The notes below the pieces were generated by a model. That model saw nothing but the letters and a program-made list of their open reading frames with translations, was not told the DNA's origin and searched no databases. Below, piece by piece: positions 44,454 to 52,043 of a stretch of 64,000 nt of DNA. Each line of letters opens with the position of its first letter. Position 1 is the first letter of the stretch. Made by a program: the position numbers and the translations under genes. Origin of the DNA: Anaerococcus urinomassiliensis. GTDB lineage: Bacteria > Bacillota > Clostridia > Tissierellales > Peptoniphilaceae. The DNA lies in the NCBI RefSeq assembly GCF_900128425.1, contig NZ_LT635782.1, positions 1,428,689 through 1,492,688 of the forward strand. Direction: 5' to 3'.

Positions 44454-44829
44454 AAAATTCACTCCTAACTGCTGTAATGGCTTCTTGTGGCTGGTTTCTG
44501 CCAAGCGTTACTTTTTTTCCTGCATAGGTCAGCTTTGGTCGCAGTGCATAAGCAATGACAGACTTCAAAAATCCATAAGGCTTTTTACCATCAAAAGTTT
44601 TTGTAGACATAAACCATGTGAAAGCCACAGGAATCCCAAAGTATTTGAGAAATGCTCCCTCTATCATGGAAAGAGGGGGCAAGTTGCCAAGTATCATCAC
44701 TGCAAAGAGTGACACGACAAACCATGTCATTTGCGTAAAGGTTATGGGAAACGGAAGTCTAAAATCATTGATAGAATACAGTACCTTTTCCACAGACCAG
44801 ATACTGGTATAGCTTCGTATTTTCTTCAT
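44437..44829 (-). CDS. orf17: TcpE-family conjugal transfer membrane protein (Tn916 Orf17)
   Basis: 130 aa with two central membrane helices (MTWFVVSLFAVMILGNL and the following IEGAFLKYFGIPVAFTWFM). Start MKKIRSYTSIW at 44829 behind GAAAGGATT. TcpE-like proteins stabilise the transfer complex. It overlaps orf16 by 17 bases. Confidence 0.88.
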   Translation of the reverse strand: MKKIRSYTSIWSVEKVLYSINDFRLPFPITFTQMTWFVVSLFAVMILGNLPPLSMIEGAFLKYFGIPVAFTWFMSTKTFDGKKPYGFLKSVIAYALRPKLTYAGKKVTLGRNQPQEAITAVRSEFYGISN

Positions 44830-44917
44830 GTAATCAATCCTTTCATAAAAAATAGGGGTAGCTGATTGAGCCACCCCGTAAAATAGAAAATCTGCCAGTA
44901 GTAATGTACCGACAGAT

Positions 44918-45415
44918 TTAATAGACGATTTCAAAAATCCCATGATTGGTTGAGATAAACGTTCCTGAAAGGTCTAAATCCCGACCATAGGCTTGATAAT
45001 CAATATAGTTTTGAAGACTAGCTGGTACTTCGCCTAAAGCACCCGTTTCTTCAATGTAGTAGCGTGCCACGTCATACATATCATCACAATCGGAATGAAT
45101 GATAATATCCTCTTGATGTTCGCTTAGTTCTTCAATGCTTGAAAAATGAGTGAGCAGAGCATATAGCTCCGATTGTAATTCTTCGGGTAATTCCGATACC
45201 ATTTCCCATAGTCGATTGAGTTCGCCAATGGAAGTGTATTCGTCAACCGTAAAGGGTAACTCGTAGTCATGAATGGCGTATTCCTCATATTCATCATTCA
45301 AGCCGATTTTCTCTTTGACTTCCTCAAAGTCAATGGGAAAGGTAAACCACGCACCGACCAATTCGCCCTCATTGTATTTGCCTAAATTCGCAATATAGAC
45401 TTGCATATCGTCCAT
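44918..45415 (-). CDS. ardA: Antirestriction protein ArdA (Tn916 Orf18)
   Basis: 165-aa very acidic DNA mimic (start MDDMQVYIANLGKYNEG; internal LWEMVSELPEELQSEL). ArdA mimics B-form DNA and blocks type I restriction enzymes during entry. Length and sequence match Tn916 Orf18. Confidence 0.96.
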   Translation of the reverse strand: MDDMQVYIANLGKYNEGELVGAWFTFPIDFEEVKEKIGLNDEYEEYAIHDYELPFTVDEYTSIGELNRLWEMVSELPEELQSELYALLTHFSSIEELSEHQEDIIIHSDCDDMYDVARYYIEETGALGEVPASLQNYIDYQAYGRDLDLSGTFISTNHGIFEIVY

Positions 45416-45531
45416 ATATTCACGTCCTTTCTTTGTAGAGATTCAAAAATCCCTACCGCACTTCGTTTGGTGTACCATTCCTTTGCGGAACATAAGAAAA
45501 CCACTTATATTCCACAAAAGAACGGTTTTAT

Positions 45532-45753
45532 TTAAGCACCAATAATGCGATTGAATAGCTCTAGTAAAATGTCTTTTACTCCAGCAGCGTTGAAGACTAA
45601 GCCAACCGCAATAATCGCAATAATTAAAAAGCCAATCAGTTTGCTAAACTCACGCTTGAAGCCAAGATACAAGCCAATCACAACGATTGCTAAAAGCACC
45701 AGTGATTGAGCGTTTGATAGAAACCAGTTATAAAGGTTTTGTCCAAAATTCAT
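45532..45753 (-). CDS. orf19: Small membrane protein (Tn916 Orf19, TcpD-like)
   Basis: 73 aa with two hydrophobic helices (SLVLLAIVVIGLYLGF and LIGFLIIAIIAVGLVFNA). It belongs to the transfer operon; TcpD-like proteins are small inner-membrane channel parts. RBS GAGAGGAG precedes the ATG. Confidence 0.88.
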   Translation of the reverse strand: MNFGQNLYNWFLSNAQSLVLLAIVVIGLYLGFKREFSKLIGFLIIAIIAVGLVFNAAGVKDILLELFNRIIGA

Positions 45754-45795
45754 AAAAATGTTCTCCTCTCTATATTCAATGAATTTGTATTTGAG

Positions 45796-47001
45796 TTATT
45801 TTTTTGTTGTTATCACGTCCTGTTCTTTTACTGACTGTTGCTTCAAAATCTGCTTGTGTCGGTCTGTCAGTTTCGCATGGTCGAGAATGTCTTTTACAAC
45901 CTGCGTCTGGTTGATTTCATCAAGTTTAATCGCAACCTTTAAGGTCGGGGCAACTTGATGAGATAGCCAGTTCAGCGTCCTTTGGAAGGAGTAAGGCTCT
46001 GGTTTTGTGGTTAGTTTTAATCGTTCACGATTGTTCCCAATAAACCAAGCCCATTCTTCATTCAGTTTCCAATCAGAACGAGGTTTGGAATCGTCTTTAT
46101 CTACAAAACGGATATACCGATTGATAATTTTAAAGGCGGTATGCTCTGGATTGTCATAGACGAGTAAATCACGGACTGCATAATAGGCACGCTCATTTTT
46201 CAATCGAATCTCAAAACGGTTTTTTACTTCTGCGTCTTCAATGGGAATATCATTTTTCTTGTACTGCTCGTAGTCCTTTTCATAGATACAGAAATAAACT
46301 TCACTTTGTAATGAACCGATATAGAGGGTGTTTCCCATACATTCCTTTTCCTCTTTGCGTACCAGTTCGCCACTGCGATAGCTTTTAAAACTGCGGAAGA
46401 CGGAGATACATTCTTCCTGTTGGCACTTTTCAGTGAGTACAGGGATATTTAAAATCCCTGTCTTATCGTTAATGGCAAGGTCAAGGCGTTTCATCACACC
46501 GCCAGCCACCAAAACGTCCATAAAGAACTCATACCAGCTTCTTTGTTGTGCCAGAAGATAGCTTTCAAATTGTCTGCACCCACGACCTTTCAATTCCACC
46601 AGAACTCCTTTGTCCAGTTCATGGGAGCAAAGGACGAATATGTCGCCTAAAGCATAATGCTCTGAATAAGAATAGAAACCATAGTCCTCATGAAGAAAAT
46701 AGGACAGTTTCAGTTGTAAGATGTTTTCGACCACCTGCTGTACGTCTGTTGTCGGAAAGCGAATTCTTACATAATCAAACAGCATTTCAAGGGGAGCGTC
46801 GGGATTGAAGCGTTCCAGAGCTTCCCAAAGGGACTGCTGTAAATCCTCTGATGGCTTGACTTTTCCTGTTTCAATATCGCTTAGATACTGCCTTGTAATA
46901 CCAGTCGCAACAGCTAAACGGTTTTGAGATAGTCCATAAGCCAAGCGTTTTTCTTTTAAATGCTGTAACCAAGTTTGTTCATTCAGTAAAAATCCCTCCA
47001 A
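45796..47001 (-). CDS. orf20: Relaxase, MobT/Rep_trans type (Tn916 Orf20)
   Basis: 401 aa. The N-terminal XRE-like helix-turn-helix (about 15-50: YGLSQNRLAVATGITRQYLS) precedes a rolling-circle replication initiator-like nickase domain (RLDLAINDKTG, FEIRLKNERAYYAV). It nicks oriT, which lies immediately upstream (47002-47178), to start conjugation. Confidence 0.95.
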   Translation of the reverse strand: MEGFLLNEQTWLQHLKEKRLAYGLSQNRLAVATGITRQYLSDIETGKVKPSEDLQQSLWEALERFNPDAPLEMLFDYVRIRFPTTDVQQVVENILQLKLSYFLHEDYGFYSYSEHYALGDIFVLCSHELDKGVLVELKGRGCRQFESYLLAQQRSWYEFFMDVLVAGGVMKRLDLAINDKTGILNIPVLTEKCQQEECISVFRSFKSYRSGELVRKEEKECMGNTLYIGSLQSEVYFCIYEKDYEQYKKNDIPIEDAEVKNRFEIRLKNERAYYAVRDLLVYDNPEHTAFKIINRYIRFVDKDDSKPRSDWKLNEEWAWFIGNNRERLKLTTKPEPYSFQRTLNWLSHQVAPTLKVAIKLDEINQTQVVKDILDHAKLTDRHKQILKQQSVKEQDVITTKK

Positions 47002-47178
47002 TCAAAAAGGCGTATGTCAACTTTTAAAGCCCATTTGACATACGCTGAAATTTTGTAAATCCCTTGTAACCAAAGGATTTTCTAATGTTTTTTTGACTGT
47101 TTCCTGTCGATTTGTACCCCCCTGTTAGATACGGGGGGTTAAGTGCTGGCGTGGCTATTGCCACACCAGCCAGCAAGA
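47002..47178 (-). other. oriT: Tn916 origin of transfer region
   Basis: The orf20-orf21 gap is the mapped oriT region of Tn916. It contains a GC-rich stem ACCCCCC/GGGGGGT (47116-47139) and a second hairpin CTGGCGTGGC/GCCACACCAG (47145-47168), typical of nickase recognition and single-strand origin signals. I cannot point to the exact nick from sequence alone. Confidence 0.75.
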
Positions 47179-48564
47179 TCAGTCCACACCTGCGACTTCC
47201 GCTTCGCACGTCGCCTGCGTGGACTGTCTGCTGTTGGATAACTTTTTAATTTCCTCCAAGAAATCATATCCTTTTGGTACAAGGGGAGTATAAAACTCTG
47301 ATATGACACTTGTTCCTACATCAACATAGCCACGACCTTTGATTCGCTTTAAGAAGAAATCCTTTTGTACGTCACTGCCAAACATCATGCCATAGCCCAT
47401 TTCAGACATACGACCTAAAGCCACTCTGAAATTAAACTGATCACGGATTCCGTCGCCTAAATATTTTGCGTCTGGACGTTGACAAGCCAGTATTAGAAAG
47501 AAGCCAGCTTGACGACCTAACATGACAATCTGTTTCAGCTTATTCATAACTGCGGTGTTTTCTTTTGTTCCCAGCATTTCCATGAAAGCGACGTATTCAT
47601 CAAAGATTAAGAAGTGTGCCGGGAGACCTAAGTAAGCATAATTTTTGCCAGTCTTATAGTTCTTCATCTGCTTCATTTCCTCACTACGTTTCATCATTTC
47701 TTCATAGAATGTTTCAATGCAAGAAAGCAAGTCTTCTTTTCTATAGTAGACATTTGCCATCACAGAACCTAAGTCCGCAAGATCAGCATTTTTCGGGTCA
47801 AGAATATACAGTTTTGAATCTGTATGAAGCAAGGCTTCAATCAGTGTCAGTATAAAGTAAGTTTTACCGCCACCTGTACCACCAGCAATCAACATATGAG
47901 GGAGCTTATCATATTCCCACCATACGTTTTTCATTAAGCGAAGTTTACCATCTTTAGCTTCTACTTCATCAATAGAAATACGACTGGCTATGGTGTCATA
48001 GAGCAAAGTATATTCCACATAGGAATCCTTTAACTCTTTATCCGTCAGCTCACAGTACAAGCCACTCTCTAATTTCTTTTCCAAGTGTAAGAGTTGGTCT
48101 TGATATTTTCCCAGCGTGATTTCCACCCGTATCTGTATCAAGCCATTTTTAAGTCGATAATACATTTTAGGGAAGTAGGTTATCTTTTCCTTTGTACGAC
48201 CAGCACTATCTTTAAAGAAACCCTCTGTTTTGACCTGTTCAGATTCATACCACTTGTTTTCAAGTATCATCTTTGCCAGTTTTTGACGGTGGTAAAGTTG
48301 TTTAACCGTATCATAGCGAACCCGTTTGAATACAAACGCTACCAGCAAGCAGATAAGAATTGCGACACTGAAACTGATAATTAAATAGGGAATGTCAATC
48401 TTATCTGCTTGTGATAGGTTAAAATCCTGCCAGTTGATCTGCTGGATTGTCTTCACATGAAACAGTCCGACAACCAGCAGGAAAACAGGCAGGAGTGACG
48501 CTATCGTAAAATGAAAGACTAAATCTTTACCAGATGGGCGAATCCTTTTACCACGCTGTTTCAT
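47179..48564 (-). CDS. orf21: FtsK/SpoIIIE-type coupling protein TcpA (Tn916 Orf21)
   Basis: 461 aa. Two N-terminal membrane helices (about 14-35 and 58-80) and an FtsK-like motor: Walker A IAGGTGGGKTYF (about 232), Walker B HFLIFDEYVAF (about 318). It carries the nicked DNA to the channel. RBS GAAAGGAG precedes ATG 48564. Confidence 0.95.
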   Translation of the reverse strand: MKQRGKRIRPSGKDLVFHFTIASLLPVFLLVVGLFHVKTIQQINWQDFNLSQADKIDIPYLIISFSVAILICLLVAFVFKRVRYDTVKQLYHRQKLAKMILENKWYESEQVKTEGFFKDSAGRTKEKITYFPKMYYRLKNGLIQIRVEITLGKYQDQLLHLEKKLESGLYCELTDKELKDSYVEYTLLYDTIASRISIDEVEAKDGKLRLMKNVWWEYDKLPHMLIAGGTGGGKTYFILTLIEALLHTDSKLYILDPKNADLADLGSVMANVYYRKEDLLSCIETFYEEMMKRSEEMKQMKNYKTGKNYAYLGLPAHFLIFDEYVAFMEMLGTKENTAVMNKLKQIVMLGRQAGFFLILACQRPDAKYLGDGIRDQFNFRVALGRMSEMGYGMMFGSDVQKDFFLKRIKGRGYVDVGTSVISEFYTPLVPKGYDFLEEIKKLSNSRQSTQATCEAEVAGVD

Positions 48565-48592
48565 GCGAAAAAGTCTCCTTTCTACCTAGCGA

Positions 48593-48979
48593 CTATTTGT
48601 CTTGTGTCGGTTCTTTCTTTGCTTGTGGTTGAGCTTTGAATGAACTAGAATCCTTTGTCAGCACAATATCGTCTGCCTTGATATACCAGTCAACATCTGC
48701 TCCTTGATAGGTGGCAGTAGCAACGGTGTCCGCAATGGGATTGATAAGTTCCACCCGTGCGTTATAATCAAACTCTTTCAAAGGCACGCTGGCAGGAATA
48801 CTTACTTGAATCATGCGTCCTTGTCCTTTGGATTTTAAGTCATAGGTACGTTCCTTGATTTCATCTGAAACCGACCCGTCTTCATTTTGGATTCTCACTT
48901 CACGACGTAGAGCAGAGAATTTCAATTCTCCAAAAGTCGTGTCTTTATCTAATACAATGCCATTTGCTAATCTCATCAT
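48593..48979 (-). CDS. orf22: YdcP-family (DUF961) protein, Tn916 Orf22
   Basis: 128 aa; it shares a fold pattern with its neighbour Orf23 (FGELKFSALRREVRI; RVELINPIADTVA). Related ICEBs1 proteins act as helicase accessory factors for element replication. Sited at the start of the transfer operon. Confidence 0.9.
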   Translation of the reverse strand: MMRLANGIVLDKDTTFGELKFSALRREVRIQNEDGSVSDEIKERTYDLKSKGQGRMIQVSIPASVPLKEFDYNARVELINPIADTVATATYQGADVDWYIKADDIVLTKDSSSFKAQPQAKKEPTQDK

Positions 48980-48994
48980 TTTTCCTCTCTTTCT

Positions 48995-49309
48995 TTATTC
49001 TTTTATCATGTCGTCAGCATGTAAAAGGTAATTTGTAAAACCACGAGTGCCGATTTTGTAGCCCTCTGCGGTAATACGTGGATTGACTAACTTCACACGT
49101 TCCTCAAAGCCGAAATGTTTTTCGCCAGCTTCAGCAGGAAGCACCACCACAATATCATCTGCTCTTTGAACATCAGAATAGAGATTATAGCTTCTTGATA
49201 AGACAGTTAGCCGTCCGTTGATTCTTCGCTGAACGACTTTATCCTCGCCAGCAAATTCTAAATTGCCGAATGTTTTTTCCATGTTGGGAATCACAAATTT
49301 AAGTTCCAT
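48995..49309 (-). CDS. orf23: YdcP-family (DUF961) protein, Tn916 Orf23
   Basis: 104 aa, paralogous to Orf22 (FGNLEFAGEDKVVQRRI; RVKLVNPRITAEG). A helicase-processivity role is known for ICEBs1 homologues. The gap to orf22 is 15 bases. Confidence 0.9.
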   Translation of the reverse strand: MELKFVIPNMEKTFGNLEFAGEDKVVQRRINGRLTVLSRSYNLYSDVQRADDIVVVLPAEAGEKHFGFEERVKLVNPRITAEGYKIGTRGFTNYLLHADDMIKE

Positions 49310-49331
49310 ATTTTTACCTATCCTTTCTTTT

Positions 49332-49406
49332 TTATTGGCTGAATGAATGTTTGATGGTCTTAAAGAGTGGGGAACGACCTTTTGATTCTTGATTTTTTGT
49401 TTTCAT
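49332..49406 (-). CDS. 24-aa peptide at the head of the Tn916 transfer operon
   Basis: MKTKNQESKGRSPLFKTIKH plus four residues, with a strong GAAAGGAAGTG ribosome site 6 bases before ATG. It precedes orf23 by 22 bases. It may be a real small protein or a leader peptide; the function is unknown. Confidence 0.5.
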   Translation of the reverse strand: MKTKNQESKGRSPLFKTIKHSFSQ

Positions 49407-49549
49407 AAGTTCACTTCCTTTCAAAATCGGGTAAAAAAATAGACACCTCATTTTTTGAAGTGTCTACCTATTAAATATTCAAATTTTATTGGAAGTATCT
49501 TTATATCTTCACTTTTCAAGGATAAATCGTCGTATCAAAGCTCATTCAT

Positions 49550-49571
49550 AAGTAGTAAATTAGTAGTAAAT
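49550..49571. repeat. Tn916 Int arm-type (DR-2) binding sites, far end
   Basis: Tandem AAGTAGTAAAT and TAGTAGTAAAT, matching 31753-31774. They lie about 70 bases inside the transposon end. Confidence 0.7.
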
Positions 49572-49619
49572 TGAGTGGTTTTGACCTTGATAAAGTGTGA
49601 TAAGTCCAGTTTTTATGCG

Positions 49620-49641
49620 GATAACTAGATTTTTATGCTAT
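49620..49641. repeat. Tn916 terminal inverted repeat, transfer-gene end
   Basis: GATAACTAGATTTTTATGCT plus AT. It is the inverted partner of 31617-31638. The flank continues TTTTATTAAAC. Confidence 0.8.
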
Positions 49642-49676
49642 TTTTATTAAACAAAAATAGCAAAAATAGCAAGCAC

Positions 49677-49698
49677 AGTAAGTGCATATGCACTTACT
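49677..49698. repeat. 22-bp perfect palindrome beside the Tn916 insertion
   Basis: Arms AGTAAGTGCAT and ATGCACTTACT with no spacer. It sits about 35 bases outside Tn916 in the host element. It could be an operator for a dimeric protein or a cruciform. No gene is recognised in 49642-49830. Confidence 0.6.
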
Positions 49699-49753
49699 AA
49701 AAATGAAATAAGAATACTACGATTATATCACTTATTTTTTCCCATTTTACTTG

Positions 49754-49770
49754 TTGGGGAATATCCCCAA
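49754..49770. other. Candidate oriT-associated inverted repeat of the host element
   Basis: TTGGGGAATATCCCCAA is a GC-rich perfect inverted repeat in otherwise AT-rich DNA, followed by ACCCCTAG. Its place, about 350 bases before mobC and the relaxase gene, fits an origin of transfer. The nick site is unassigned. Confidence 0.45.
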
Positions 49771-49831
49771 ACCCCTAGATTTATAATAATTAAATTCAGC
49801 AACAAACGCTTATAATAGCCCCAACGTAAAC

Positions 49832-49860
49832 TTGAATATTCCCTCAAAAAGTGATACAAT
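49832..49860 (+). promoter_or_regulatory. Consensus promoter upstream of the mobilisation genes
   Basis: TTGAAT (49832-49837), 17-base spacer, TACAAT (49855-49860). Transcription would run into the hairpin terminator at 49920-49966, about 100 bases on. Confidence 0.6.
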
Positions 49861-49919
49861 ATGAATGATAAAAATTTAAATCAGGAGATTTCCAGACGAA
49901 ATATATAGAATAAATTAAA

Positions 49920-49966
49920 CCTGTAAGTCAAGTAATCCTACTTGAATTTACAGGTTTTTCTTTTTT
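49920..49966 (+). terminator. Strong terminator/attenuator before mobC
   Basis: CCTGTAAGTCAAGTA pairs with TACTTGAATTTACAGG (one bulge) around ATCC, followed by TTTTTCTTTTTT on the plus strand. Together with the promoter at 49832 it defines a transcript of about 100 nt, or an attenuator for mobC. Confidence 0.75.
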
Positions 49967-50070
49967 ATTTCTATTAATAAATTTATTAGGTAGACGAACT
50001 TCAATGAGGTTTACTACGAGCTCTATATATACAATTATTATCCCATAATAAAGAGGGATTGAGAACAAAA

Positions 50071-50090
50071 TGTAGTATTTTATTACTACA
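50071..50090. promoter_or_regulatory. Inverted repeat before mobC
   Basis: TGTAGTA-TTTTAT-TACTACA, 7-bp perfect arms, followed by ACTATAATATACGAGGAGG. It lies just upstream of a TATAAT-like box and the mobC ribosome site. An operator for MobC-type autorepression, or part of oriT, is plausible. Confidence 0.45.
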
Positions 50091-50116
50091 ACTATAATAT
50101 ACGAGGAGGTTAAATT

Positions 50117-50485
50117 ATGACAAGTAGATTTAGGAATAACGGAATCTATTTAATGTTATCTGATGAGGAGTTAGAATTGTTAAATGAAAAATATAAAGCA
50201 TCTAAGTGTAAAACTCTTAGGCAATTTATTATGAAATGTATTTTAGAAAAAGATATTTATGTATTAGATATGGATGTCTTTCGTGAAATGTCAACAAATA
50301 TAAGTCGTACTTCAAATAATATAAATCAAATTACTAAAAGGGTAAATACTACATCAATTATATATAAAGATGATGTAGAAGATTTAAAAATCTTATTAGA
50401 AAATCAGGCAAAAGATATTTTCTCTATACGTAAAAAAATATACTCTCTTACTAATTCTAATAGCATAAATACTGAGAAAGAATAA
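50117..50485 (+). CDS. mobC: Mobilisation accessory protein MobC
   Basis: 122 aa, ribbon-helix-helix-like N-terminus (YLMLSDEELELLNEKYKAS, TLRQFIMKCIL) and the MobC motif SRTSNNINQITKRVN. It helps the relaxase open DNA at oriT. The stop overlaps the relaxase start by one base, with a GAGGAGG ribosome site before its own ATG. It is typical of Tn1549-like conjugative elements. Confidence 0.85.
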   Translation: MTSRFRNNGIYLMLSDEELELLNEKYKASKCKTLRQFIMKCILEKDIYVLDMDVFREMSTNISRTSNNINQITKRVNTTSIIYKDDVEDLKILLENQAKDIFSIRKKIYSLTNSNSINTEKE

Positions 50486-51855
50486 TGGCAATTACTAAAA
50501 TTCATCCTATAAAATCCACTTTAAAAGCAGCACTTGATTATATTATGAATAGTGATAAAACAGATGGAAAAATTCTAATTTCCTCCCTAAACTGTAACCC
50601 TATAACTGCTCATTTAGAATTTGAACAAACAAAAATAGAATGTAATTCTAAAGCAAAAGTTTTGGCAAGACATTTAATTCAATCTTTTTTCCCCGGAGAA
50701 ACTACTGCTGAAGAGGCTCATCAAATAGGAATAGAACTATGCGAAAAAATCTTAAAAGGAAAGTATGAATATGTTCTTACTACCCATATAGATAAGGGAC
50801 ATATTCACAACCATATACTATTTAATAATGTTTCTTTTGAGACTGGTAAAGCATATCAAAGTAACAAAAAAACTTATCACCAAATTAGAAATCATAGTGA
50901 TAATTTATGTAGAAAGTATAAGCTATCAGTTATAGATGAAGATTATGTAAAATTTAAGGAAAAGTATAAAACCAATGGTAAATCCTACAAAGAATATATT
51001 GAATTTAAGAAAGGAAAATCCTGGAAACATAAACTTCAAATCGCTATTGATCATACTATTAATAAAGCAAATAGCTATGAGAATTTCTTAAAGCTTATGG
51101 AAGAATATGGCTATGAAATTAAACTTGGAAAATATCTTTCTTTCAGGCATAAAAAACAAGGAGAAAAAGGGCGATTCATTCGTGCGAGAGAAACTACTCT
51201 TGGAAAAGATTATACAAAAGAGAAAATAAAAGAAAGAATTGAAAATAAGGTAAATGAAAATTACAAAAATAGTGAAGTATATTATGCTAAGAAATCTTAT
51301 AAGAAATTTGATAATATAATAGACATAGAAAGCAATGAAAAGGTTAAATCTTCTAAAGGTTATGAAATATGGGCTAGAAAACATAATATGAATACTATGG
51401 CGAAGACCTTAAATCAGCTTAGAAAATACGGTCTATCATCTAGTATGGATTTGGAAAATAAACTCCAAGAAGAGGCAGTTAATAGGCAAGAAATCCTAAA
51501 TAAGATTAAGGATATAGAAAAAGTTATGAGCGAAATATACGCAGTTATTGAAGACATTAATACTATAAAAATAAATAAGGTTATCTATAAAACCTATAAA
51601 GAAAACACAAATGATAAAGATTTTTATAGTGAATATAAGCCTCAAATTATCGCATATGAAAAAGCAATAAATACTTTAGAAAAGTGTCAATATAAAAATC
51701 TAAGTATAAAAGAGTTGTCAAAATTATATGATAAATACAAAAATAAAAAAGATATTCTTATGGATGACTACGCCAACGAGAATATATTGATAAATGAATT
51801 GACCCAATTAAGAAAGAATACTGATAAGTATATTTATAATGAATTGTATAAGTAA
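50485..51855 (+). CDS. Relaxase/mobilisation nuclease (MobA/VirD2-like)
   Basis: 456 aa. The PF03432-type relaxase domain has YIMNSDKTDG near the N-terminus, the metal-binding histidine triad HIDKGHIHNHILFN (about 109-122) and the likely catalytic Tyr at about 19. The C-terminal half is Lys-rich and partly coiled-coil. It nicks the host element's oriT. With the giant methylase-helicase and SSB-like proteins it marks a Tn1549/CTn-type element. Confidence 0.9.
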   Translation: MAITKIHPIKSTLKAALDYIMNSDKTDGKILISSLNCNPITAHLEFEQTKIECNSKAKVLARHLIQSFFPGETTAEEAHQIGIELCEKILKGKYEYVLTTHIDKGHIHNHILFNNVSFETGKAYQSNKKTYHQIRNHSDNLCRKYKLSVIDEDYVKFKEKYKTNGKSYKEYIEFKKGKSWKHKLQIAIDHTINKANSYENFLKLMEEYGYEIKLGKYLSFRHKKQGEKGRFIRARETTLGKDYTKEKIKERIENKVNENYKNSEVYYAKKSYKKFDNIIDIESNEKVKSSKGYEIWARKHNMNTMAKTLNQLRKYGLSSSMDLENKLQEEAVNRQEILNKIKDIEKVMSEIYAVIEDINTIKINKVIYKTYKENTNDKDFYSEYKPQIIAYEKAINTLEKCQYKNLSIKELSKLYDKYKNKKDILMDDYANENILINELTQLRKNTDKYIYNELYK

Positions 51856-51925
51856 GGATCTGGTGTATCAGCTTCTCCAGTAGTTTGAAAAGTTTTGTTT
51901 AGGGGAGACTGTGTAAAATTTTGTG

Positions 51926-51962
51926 TATCAGCCCTCCTGATAGGATGTGGCTGATATTTTTT
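51926..51962 (+). terminator. Terminator after the relaxase gene
   Basis: TATCAGCC pairs with GGCTGATA around a 15-base loop, followed by TTTTTT. It ends the mobC-relaxase transcript. Confidence 0.7.
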
Positions 51963-52000
51963 CAATATAACCCATCATTTTCCCTTAAAGACAACCAATA

Positions 52001-52036
52001 AAAAAATACAGGAGGCAGACTAAAAACTGCCCCCTA
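52001..52036 (-). terminator. Terminator after the SSB-like gene
   Basis: Minus strand: AGGGGGCAG pairs with CTGCCTCC around TTTTTAGT, followed after TGTA by seven T. It closes the operon that runs leftward from 64 kb. Confidence 0.75.
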
Positions 52037-52043
52037 TAATCTT

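Larger units (their letters stand above)
31617..49641 (-). mobile_element. Tn916: Tn916-type conjugative transposon carrying tet(M), apparently complete
   Basis: About 18,025 bp; Tn916 is 18,032 bp. The imperfect terminal inverted repeats are visible: AAAGTATAAATTTCTAATTA at 31617 onward and, inverted, ATAGCATAAAAATCTAGTTA ending at 49641. All modules are present in Tn916 order, read right to left here: int, xis, orf8, orf7, orf9, KTR gene, tet(M), leader, orf13-orf23. Base composition is clearly less AT-rich than both flanks. No insertion or frameshift is seen. It lies between the DtxR-like gene and the host element's mobilisation genes. Confidence 0.95.

Noticed and set aside
44437..44504. 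Extended N-terminus of Orf16 (17 extra residues)
   Set aside because: It lies within orf17 and the known 815-aa length fits the start at 44453.
47024..47209. 61-codon minus-strand ORF across the Tn916 oriT
   Set aside because: It covers the known oriT hairpins and the end of orf21, with no homology-like features.
49861..49908. 15-residue peptide MNDKNLNQEISRRNI
   Set aside because: The ATG directly follows the -10 box, so it would not be on the transcript, and no ribosome site precedes it.
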